From contig JABDJY010000492.1 of NCBI GenBank assembly GCA_013003285.1, positions 1 through 6,521 on the forward strand: a stretch of DNA of 6,521 nucleotides, in the 5' to 3' direction. Positions 1-5,180 of this stretch are shown here, piece after piece. The notes beneath the pieces were generated by a model. It made no database searches, was not told the DNA's origin, and saw only the letters and a program-made list of their open reading frames with translations. The stretch's first letter is position 1. Every line of letters begins with the position of its first letter. The stretch comes from Alphaproteobacteria bacterium. Lineage in GTDB: Bacteria; Pseudomonadota; Alphaproteobacteria; UBA6615. The position numbers were made by a program, and so were the translations under genes.

Positions 1-21
1 TAGAGCCTGCGGCGGTCAGAC

Positions 22-32
22 ACTAGCCTAGT
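22..32. repeat. Short perfect dyad ACTAG-C-CTAGT
   Basis: Two 5-bp half-sites are inverted around a central C, so two CTAG tetramers lie within nine bases. CTAG is usually under-represented in proteobacterial genomes. The dyad sits about 31 bp upstream of the centre of the FNR-type box. It could be an operator half of the same control region, a site for an upstream divergent gene lying outside the window, or chance. No protein can be assigned to it. Confidence 0.25.
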
Positions 33-51
33 CCAAAAGAAACGGCACGGT

Positions 52-65
52 TTGACCCATATCAA
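52..65. promoter_or_regulatory. FNR/FixK-type box (TTGAC-N4-ATCAA)
   Basis: The 14-bp site TTGACCCATATCAA differs from the FNR/Anr/FixK consensus TTGAT-N4-ATCAA at one position. These Crp-family regulators bind such sites and, in alphaproteobacteria, switch genes on or off under low oxygen. The site centre (58.5) lies about 41 bp upstream of the start point predicted from the -10-like element at 87-92. That is the standard class II activator position, and it supports activation of the small membrane-protein gene at 135. The site could also act on a divergent gene to the left of the window. The motif match is seen directly; the regulator and the condition are inferred. Confidence 0.6.
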
Positions 66-86
66 TGTCCTCCGCCGGCGCGAAGA

Positions 87-92
87 TATGCT
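87..92 (+). promoter_or_regulatory. Putative -10 element (TATGCT)
   Basis: TATGCT matches TATAAT at four of six positions, including the important first two bases and the last. Transcription would start near 98-100, leaving a leader of about 35 nt before the ATG at 135. No convincing -35 hexamer is present at the matching distance; the FNR-type box occupies that place, as expected for a class II activated promoter. The call rests on spacing and on the adjacent box. Confidence 0.4.
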
Positions 93-134
93 TTTGCCGA
101 TACCTGACGCCAGTCTCTATCTGGGAGTAAAGCC

Positions 135-263
135 ATGCCGATCGAAAATCTCATCTTGCTGGTGATTATTTTCGGCGCAATGGCAGCATTCCTGCTGGTT
201 ACCGGGTGGTTGTCGCTTGATCGAAACAAGCTACCCCACGACGATCACCACGCAGCAGAATAG
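135..263 (+). CDS. Small single-pass membrane protein, 42 aa, function unknown
   Basis: The ATG is preceded by a good ribosome binding site, GGGAG at 123-127, seven bases upstream, and the frame runs 42 codons to TAG at 261-263. Residues 6-26 are strongly hydrophobic (LILLVIIF, then AFLLVTGWL) and form one predicted membrane helix. The basic residues R30 and K32 follow it, so by the positive-inside rule the C-terminus should be cytoplasmic. The tail is polar and histidine-rich, ending HDDHHAAE. I do not recognise the family. Single-helix proteins of this size are common in alphaproteobacteria, and some are subunits or assembly partners of respiratory oxidases (CydX, CcoQ and CcoS are examples), but no specific match is visible. 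The FNR-type promoter makes a role in micro-oxic respiration plausible but unproven. The ribosome binding site, promoter spacing and clean membrane helix argue that it is real despite its size. Confidence 0.65.
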   Translation: MPIENLILLVIIFGAMAAFLLVTGWLSLDRNKLPHDDHHAAE

Positions 264-529
264 GCCGTTCGGCCACCAGAATGCGTGCCCATTTAGGAGA
301 CTTGTCTCAGGATCACAAAGTCGGTTAGGCGCCAGCGATCCCAGTCGCACTAAATGTCGCCGACCCGATACCGTGATGCGCCGCCGGTCTTCCCCCCACT
401 CCCCCTTTACCGGCGGCGTATCGCGTTGTCTTACGGCCTATCTACGGCCGGCCATCATCCAGTCTTGTGCCGTGCAACGATGGAGACTAGTTTCGCGCCG
501 ATATCAGCCGACTTACACGGATTCGAGAC
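264..529 (+). other. Intergenic region between small membrane protein and aatA
   Basis: No convincing protein-coding frame is seen. Right after the small gene's stop lies GGCCG-TT-CGGCC (263-274), followed by GAGAC-TT-GTCTC (297-308). Both are perfect 5-bp inverted repeats with tiny loops and no T-tract. The dominant element is the long hairpin at 372-425. Downstream of it TACGGCC is repeated at 432-438 and 443-449, 11 bp apart, and the palindrome GGCCGGCC follows at 445-452. No strong sigma-70 promoter for aatA is obvious. A weak pair TTGTGC (465-470) and TAGTTT (488-493) has 17-bp spacing but poor hexamers. Confidence 0.5.
372..425 (+). other. Long GC-rich hairpin with C-rich loop (leader element, sRNA or terminator)
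   Basis: The left arm (372-387) and right arm (410-425) pair over 16 consecutive positions. The inner nine pairs, CGCCGCCGG with CCGGCGGCG, are perfect. Two outer positions are G-U wobbles that hold only in plus-strand RNA, which favours a plus-strand transcript as the functional form. The 22-nt loop (388-409) is almost all pyrimidine, with a C6 and a C5 run. The right arm is followed by TTGTCTTA, which is only moderately T-rich. It could be an atypical terminator for the 42-aa gene, a structured leader of aatA whose start codon is about 105 nt downstream, or part of a small RNA with an exposed C-rich loop. The structure itself is clear; the role is not. Confidence 0.5.
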
Positions 530-1732
530 ATGGGTTTTCTTGCCGACCGCCTGAGCAGCATCAAGCCGTCACCGACGATTTCCATCAACACCCTGTCGCA
601 GGAGTTGAAGGCCGCGGGGCGCGACATTATCGGCCTCGCCGCCGGCGAGCCCGATTTCGATACGCCGCAGAACATCAAGGATGCGGCGGTGCGGGCCATG
701 GCCGAGGGTAAGACAAAATATGCACCGCCGGCCGGAATTCCGCCGTTGCGCGAGGCGATTTGCGAGAAGCTCAAAACCGATAATGACCTGACCTATACCC
801 CGGCGCAGATCAGCGTCGGTTGCGGCGGAAAGCAGACTATCTACAACGCCCTGACAGCGACAGTGAACCCAGGCGACGAGGTAATCGTGCCGGCGCCCTA
901 TTGGGTGTCCTATACGGATATTACGTTGCTGTCTGACGGCGTGCCCGTGGTCGTGGATTGCACAGCAGAGAACGGATTCAAGATCACGCCGGCGCAGTTG
1001 GAGGCGGCGATAACGCCGAAGACCAAGTGGTTCATGATGAACTCGCCGTGCAACCCGACCGGTGCGGCCTACACCATCGACGAGTTGAAGGCCTTGGGCG
1101 AGGTGCTCAAGCGTCACGAGCATGTCTGGATCATGCCCGACGATATGTATGAAAAGATCGTCTATGACGGTTTCGAATTCGCCACCATTGCCCAAGTAGT
1201 GCCGGAACTGTTCGACCGCACTCTGACCCTGAACGGCATGTCAAAGGCCTATTGCATGACCGGGTGGCGGGTCGGCTATGCGGCGGGGCCGGTCGAGCTG
1301 ATCAAGGCCATGAACATGGTGCAGTCCCAATCGACCACCTCGACCTCGACGATCTCCCAGTGGGCGGCGGTCGAGGCGTTGGTCGGGCCGCAGGATTTTA
1401 TCACCGAGCACAATAAGATTTTCCAGGAGCGCCGCGATCTGGTGGTGTCCATGCTCAACCAGGCAAACGGCATGGAATGCGCCACGCCGACCGGGGCGTT
1501 CTACGTCTATCCGTCGGTGGCGGGGATGATCGGTAAAACCACGCCGGACGGCAAGACGCTCACCAGCGACGCCGATGTGGTGACCTACTTCCTCGAAAGC
1601 GAGGGCGTGGCGGCGGTGCATGGTGAAGCGTTCGGCCTGTCGCCCTATTTCCGCATTTCCTATGCGACCGCGACGGACGTGCTGAAAGAGGCGTGCATCC
1701 GCATGCAACGGGCCTGCGCTGCGCTGACTTAA
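530..1732 (+). CDS. aatA: Aspartate aminotransferase, class I fold, subgroup Ib
   Basis: This cytoplasmic pyridoxal-phosphate enzyme exchanges the amino group between aspartate and 2-oxoglutarate, giving oxaloacetate and glutamate. The 400-residue length is normal for the family. Visible landmarks are the N-terminal AGEPDFDTP block (residues 38-46), the TKYAPPAGIP substrate-region motif (62-71), NPTG at 175-178, Asp204 and Tyr207 in PDDMYEKIVYDG, the Schiff-base lysine Lys239 in SKAYCMTGWR, and Arg375 in FRISYA, which binds the substrate alpha-carboxylate. The sequence closely resembles rhizobial AatA from its first residues (FLADxLSxxKPS), which supports the ATG at 530. The ribosome binding site is weak (GGA at 519-521). 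Some Ib enzymes also transaminate prephenate to arogenate, so a role in tyrosine or phenylalanine synthesis is possible. The cyclase gene starts 62 bp downstream on the same strand and may be co-transcribed. The C-terminus is complete and no active-site residue is missing. Confidence 0.95.
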   Translation: MGFLADRLSSIKPSPTISINTLSQELKAAGRDIIGLAAGEPDFDTPQNIKDAAVRAMAEGKTKYAPPAGIPPLREAICEKLKTDNDLTYTPAQISVGCGGKQTIYNALTATVNPGDEVIVPAPYWVSYTDITLLSDGVPVVVDCTAENGFKITPAQLEAAITPKTKWFMMNSPCNPTGAAYTIDELKALGEVLKRHEHVWIMPDDMYEKIVYDGFEFATIAQVVPELFDRTLTLNGMSKAYCMTGWRVGYAAGPVELIKAMNMVQSQSTTSTSTISQWAAVEALVGPQDFITEHNKIFQERRDLVVSMLNQANGMECATPTGAFYVYPSVAGMIGKTTPDGKTLTSDADVVTYFLESEGVAAVHGEAFGLSPYFRISYATATDVLKEACIRMQRACAALT

Positions 1733-1751
1733 ACGCGCCAAGCCCGTGCAC

Positions 1752-1794
1752 ATTTGTTAGTCTCATGACGACAAATTGGGCGCCGGGACGGTAG
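1752..1794 (+). other. Leader hairpin and 9-codon upstream ORF abutting the cyclase start
   Basis: ATTTGT (1752-1757) pairs with ACAAAT (1771-1776), and GTC pairs with GAC inside that stem around a TCAT loop. The loop holds an ATG at 1765 that opens a nine-codon frame (MTTNWAPGR). Its stop, TAG at 1792-1794, touches the cyclase ATG at 1795, giving TAGATG. This arrangement could allow termination-reinitiation coupling or fold-dependent control of cyclase translation. No good ribosome binding site precedes the ATG at 1765, so the short frame may not be translated. Confidence 0.3.
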
Positions 1795-4700
1795 ATGTCG
1801 GAAATTGCAAAGTGGTTGGAGGCTATCGGTCTCGGCGAGCATGCCGAGCTGTTCGCTGAGAACGACATCGATATCGACCTGCTGGCCGACCTCACCGACG
1901 AGGATCTGAAAGAGCTCGGCCTGTCGCTGGGGCACCGGAAGCGGTTCATGCGCGCGGTGTCCGACCCGCCAGAGTCGAATGCCACAGCAGAAAGCTCAGC
2001 CGATGCGGCGGTGGAAATTGCCGGCGAGCGGCGGCAGGTAACGGTGTTGTTCGCCGATCTCGCCGGATTTACCCAGCTGAGTAACAGCCTGGACGCTGAA
2101 GAGGTCCACGGGCTGCTCAACCGCTACTTCGCCATCGTCGACAGTGTGATCGAGCGCCATGGCGGCCATGTGGACAAGCATATGGGCGATGGTCTGATGG
2201 CGTTGTTCGGTGCCCCAATCGCCCATGTGGACGACCCGGAACGCGCCGTCCGCGCGGCGCTGGAAATCCATGCCGCGGTCACCGATCTCGACCCGCCCCT
2301 ATCGGTTCATATCGGTGTCGCCAGCGGCAGTGTGGTCGCCAGCGGCATGGGTAGCGACCAGCACAGCGAATACACGGTAATCGGCGACGCGGTTAATCTC
2401 GCCGCACGCCTACAGGATCTGGCCGAAGGTGGCGAGACATTGATTTCGGAAGCTGTGCAGCGACCCCTCGCCGACCTGCTCGATGGCGCGGCGCGGGGAG
2501 AAGTGGCGGTAAAAGGTTTCGACGAACAAGTACGTGTTTGGCAGGTGACCGGTCTTGCCGAACCAACGTCGAGCCGCTCTGCCTTGGTCGGCCGCGATGG
2601 CGAATTACGGCAGTTCGATGCCACCCTGGCCGACTGCGCCGGACAGGGACATGGTCATATCATCTATCTGCGCGGCGAGGCGGGCATCGGCAAGACCCGG
2701 CTGGTTGATGAGTTTTCCGAGCACGCGTTGGCACAGGGGTTTGCCTGCCACACGGCTCTAATCATGGAGGCGGGCGCCGGGGGTGGGCGCGATGTTGTCG
2801 GCGTGATTGCGCGTGGATTGCTCGATATTGGCGCGAACAGCGACGCGGCGGCGCGTGCCGAACGGGTGAACACGGCCGTTCGCGATAGCTGGGTGGAAGA
2901 CGGACAACGGGTCTTTCTCCACGATCTGCTCGGGCTTGCCCAACCTGAGGATTTGCCCGGTATCTACGACGCCATGGACAATAGCGCCCGCATCGAGGGC
3001 AAATTGGCGGTTCTGGTGCGCTTGCTCGAATGCGCCAGCGAGCGCCAGCCGGTGATGCTGCGCATCGAAGATTTGCATTGGGCCGATGGGGCGTTGCTGC
3101 CTTATCTATCGCGCATGGCGTCGGCGACGGGAGTGTGCCCGATACTCATGGTCATGACCTCGCGTATTGAGGGGGATCCGATCGACCAGGCGTGGCGGTC
3201 ATCTACCCGCGGCGCCACCCTGACTACGATCGATCTGTCGCCGCTTCGCGAAGCCGACGCTTTGGAAATGGCGCTCACCGCCTTGCCGGACAAGGCGGAC
3301 TTGGCGCGCGAATGCGTATCCCGCGCCGATGGCAATCCACTATTCCTCGACCAATTGGTACGCAATGCCGACCAGGTGGCTGGCCAGGAATTGCCGGCTT
3401 CGGTTCAATCTATCGTCTTGGCGCGGATGGATAGCCTCAAGGCTGAGGATCGCCGCGCCCTGCAGGCGGCCTCGGTCCTCGGGCAGCGTTTCGCCCTCGA
3501 CGCCTTACGGTGGATGCTGGACACAGCGGCGCAAACCTTCGACGAATTGATCCGGCATGCGCTGCTGATCCCCGATGAAAACGGCTTGTACTTCGCCCAT
3601 GCTTTGGTGCGTGATGGCGTCTATGCCTCTTTACTGACGCCGCGCCGGCGCGATTGGCACGCCCGCGCCGCGACATGGTTTGCCCGCCGCGAACCGGTTT
3701 TGTACGCCGAACATCTCAGCCAGGCCGAAGATGCCGCCGCGCCGCAAGCCTATATTGCCGCCGCGAAGGCCGAAGCCGCCGCCTATCATTACGAACAGGC
3801 GCTGGCGCTGGTGGAGCGTGGTCTGGTGGCGGTAACCGAACGCGCAGACCGATATGCGTTGTCGGTACTGCGTGCGGAATTACTGCAATCCCTGGGTCGG
3901 CCGCGCGATGCCATCGTAGGTTTGCGCGAAACGTTGGAGTTTGCCGAAACAGCGGACGAAAGGCGACCTTTATGGATTGCCATCGCCGCGAGTTGCCGAT
4001 TGCTCGGTGATCCTGATGGTGGCATGTCGGCATTGGACGAAGCCGAGGCCGTGGGGCCTGGAGCTGAAGATCGGCAGCAAGCGCAGATTCATTTTTACCG
4101 CGCAACGTTCCATTTTTCAGCAGGCGATATCGACAATTGCCTGGCGCAGAACGAAGCTGCCTTGCGCTGCGCAGAGAAGGCGCAAGATCCTGAGTGGCGC
4201 GCATCGGCCCATAGCGGGCTTGGCGATGCTTATTATGCACGCGGCCAAATGCGCTCGGCGCTGCAGAATTTCCAACGGTGCCTGGAATTGGCCGAACAAA
4301 ACGGCCTTGGCCGGATCGTTTTCGGCAACCGTTTCATGGTCGGCAATTTGTTGCGCTATCAGAATGAGCTGGCTGACGCGTTGGTGATGGTCAATAACGC
4401 AGTGGATATCGCCAGGGCGGTCGGGAACCGGCGATCGGAAATGTATGCGCTTATGCTGCTCGGGGAATTCCTCCTGGAGAGGAACGATCACGCGGAGGCC
4501 GAGCGCCAACTATCTCAAGCGCTATCCATCGCCCGGAATATGGGCAACGAGCGCGTCATTCCTTATTTCATGCACGACCTTGCCTGCGCGCGGTTCGCAC
4601 AGGGCGATCGTACGGCGGCGATGGAGCTGCTCGACGAAGCGGTCGAAATCAGCCGGCGCACCGATATCGCATTTATTGGTCCCCGTATTCTCGGTGTGAT

Positions 4701-5067
4701 TGCCAAGGTCAGCGACGACCCGCAGCGGCGTAAAGAGACTTTGGCCGAAGCCGAAGACGTGCTGGCCGGCGGAAATTGTATCGCCCACAATCATTTCTGG
4801 TTCTACCGCTTCGCCATCGACGCGACGTTGGCCGATAAAAATTGGGACGCCACGGACCGTTATGCAGATGCTTTGGGTGCATATACCGCCGCCGAACCGA
4901 TCCCCTGGGCCGATCTTCATATACAACGGGGCCGTTTGCTGGCGGCGCTCGGCCGGAACCCCGAAAACGCCCAAGCCCGTAGCGAATTAGGAGCGCTTTG
5001 TGAGTCGGCAAAAGACGCCGGGCAATTGGCGATTTTGGCCGAAATGACGGAAGTTCTGGCCGATTAA
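1795..5067 (+). CDS. SAM domain / class III adenylate cyclase / AAA-type ATPase / TPR protein
   Basis: This cytoplasmic signalling protein is predicted to make cyclic AMP from ATP. It has 1090 residues and no signal peptide or membrane segment. Order: a sterile-alpha-motif domain at about 1-55; a class III cyclase homology domain at about 78-254; an AAA_16/STAND-like ATPase at about 263-640 starting with LVGRDGEL; and a TPR-like helical region from about 645 to the end. In the cyclase domain, metal-binding Asp88 (FADLAGFT) and Asp132 (GDGLMALFG) are present. So are adenine-side Lys128, Thr194 in EYTVIGD, and transition-state residues Asn201 and Arg205 (VNLAAR). The Lys/Thr pair is that of class IIIb, which includes cyanobacterial CyaC and mammalian soluble cyclase. 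The single catalytic domain should act as a homodimer. The ATPase has Walker A GEAGIGKT (294-301) and a Walker B-like IEDLHWAD (424-431). Clear TPR units are near 803-836, 884-918 and 925-957. GGGACGG at 1785-1791 is the likely ribosome binding site, and an in-frame TAG directly before the ATG rules out an upstream start in this frame. The input signal and the ATPase's role are unknown. Confidence 0.93.
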   Translation: MSEIAKWLEAIGLGEHAELFAENDIDIDLLADLTDEDLKELGLSLGHRKRFMRAVSDPPESNATAESSADAAVEIAGERRQVTVLFADLAGFTQLSNSLDAEEVHGLLNRYFAIVDSVIERHGGHVDKHMGDGLMALFGAPIAHVDDPERAVRAALEIHAAVTDLDPPLSVHIGVASGSVVASGMGSDQHSEYTVIGDAVNLAARLQDLAEGGETLISEAVQRPLADLLDGAARGEVAVKGFDEQVRVWQVTGLAEPTSSRSALVGRDGELRQFDATLADCAGQGHGHIIYLRGEAGIGKTRLVDEFSEHALAQGFACHTALIMEAGAGGGRDVVGVIARGLLDIGANSDAAARAERVNTAVRDSWVEDGQRVFLHDLLGLAQPEDLPGIYDAMDNSARIEGKLAVLVRLLECASERQPVMLRIEDLHWADGALLPYLSRMASATGVCPILMVMTSRIEGDPIDQAWRSSTRGATLTTIDLSPLREADALEMALTALPDKADLARECVSRADGNPLFLDQLVRNADQVAGQELPASVQSIVLARMDSLKAEDRRALQAASVLGQRFALDALRWMLDTAAQTFDELIRHALLIPDENGLYFAHALVRDGVYASLLTPRRRDWHARAATWFARREPVLYAEHLSQAEDAAAPQAYIAAAKAEAAAYHYEQALALVERGLVAVTERADRYALSVLRAELLQSLGRPRDAIVGLRETLEFAETADERRPLWIAIAASCRLLGDPDGGMSALDEAEAVGPGAEDRQQAQIHFYRATFHFSAGDIDNCLAQNEAALRCAEKAQDPEWRASAHSGLGDAYYARGQMRSALQNFQRCLELAEQNGLGRIVFGNRFMVGNLLRYQNELADALVMVNNAVDIARAVGNRRSEMYALMLLGEFLLERNDHAEAERQLSQALSIARNMGNERVIPYFMHDLACARFAQGDRTAAMELLDEAVEISRRTDIAFIGPRILGVIAKVSDDPQRRKETLAEAEDVLAGGNCIAHNHFWFYRFAIDATLADKNWDATDRYADALGAYTAAEPIPWADLHIQRGRLLAALGRNPENAQARSELGALCESAKDAGQLAILAEMTEVLAD

Positions 5068-5074
5068 CCATGCT

Positions 5075-5088
5075 GTGGACCTTTCCAC
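5075..5088 (+). terminator. Weak hairpin just after the cyclase stop
   Basis: GTGGA-CCTT-TCCAC forms a perfect 5-bp stem with a four-base loop, eight bases after the cyclase stop codon. It is followed by TGGACTCCCCC rather than a T-tract, so it is not a standard intrinsic terminator. It may only protect the 3' end of the message, or may be chance. Confidence 0.2.
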
Positions 5089-5118
5089 TGGACTCCCCCG
5101 CCCCATAAATGAAACGAT

Positions 5119-5156
5119 AAAAAAATAAAAAGCGCACCGGTGGGGTTCCGAGTGCG
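5119..5156 (-). terminator. Hairpin plus T-tract: intrinsic terminator on the minus strand
   Basis: CGCACCGG (5133-5140) pairs with CCG-A-GTGCG (5148-5156), giving eight base pairs with one bulged base and a seven-base loop. On the minus strand the stem is followed at once by C, five T, A and seven T (5132 down to 5119), the classic intrinsic-terminator layout. No minus-strand gene is visible here, so it would stop antisense transcription from within the EF-G-like gene. On the plus strand the same hairpin lies 15 bases before that gene's ribosome binding site and could instead be a leader structure. The A-rich tract stands out in this GC-rich region and might also be a promoter UP-like element. 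Confidence 0.35.
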
Positions 5157-5180
5157 AAATTCTCGCTAGTGGAGGATGAT

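Noticed and set aside
263..308. Two short inverted repeats as a terminator for the 42-aa gene
   Set aside because: The stems are five pairs with loops of two bases and no T-tract follows, so they are too weak to call as terminators.
432..452. TACGGCC direct repeat and GGCCGGCC palindrome as an operator for aatA
   Set aside because: Such GC-rich words occur often by chance in this composition, and no regulator family is suggested by the motif.
217..711. 164-codon plus-strand frame spanning the intergenic region into aatA
   Set aside because: It overlaps the tail of the 42-aa gene and the first 180 bases of aatA in another frame, has Arg/Pro/Ser-rich low-quality composition, and crosses the long hairpin.
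569..1195. 208-codon minus-strand frame inside aatA
   Set aside because: It is antisense to an intact conserved enzyme. Long antisense frames are expected in GC-rich coding DNA, and no domain is visible.
1241..1753. 170-codon minus-strand frame at the end of aatA
   Set aside because: It is antisense to the PLP-lysine and C-terminal region of aatA; composition is that of a GC shadow (many His and Arg).
1765..1797. Upstream ATG at 1765 as the true start of the cyclase
   Set aside because: It is in frame but is stopped by TAG at 1792-1794; the SAM domain begins right at the ATG at 1795.
1795..5067. LuxR-family (MalT-like) transcription activator
   Set aside because: The ATPase-TPR part resembles that layout, but there is no helix-turn-helix at the C-terminus, and the N-terminal cyclase domain has all catalytic residues.
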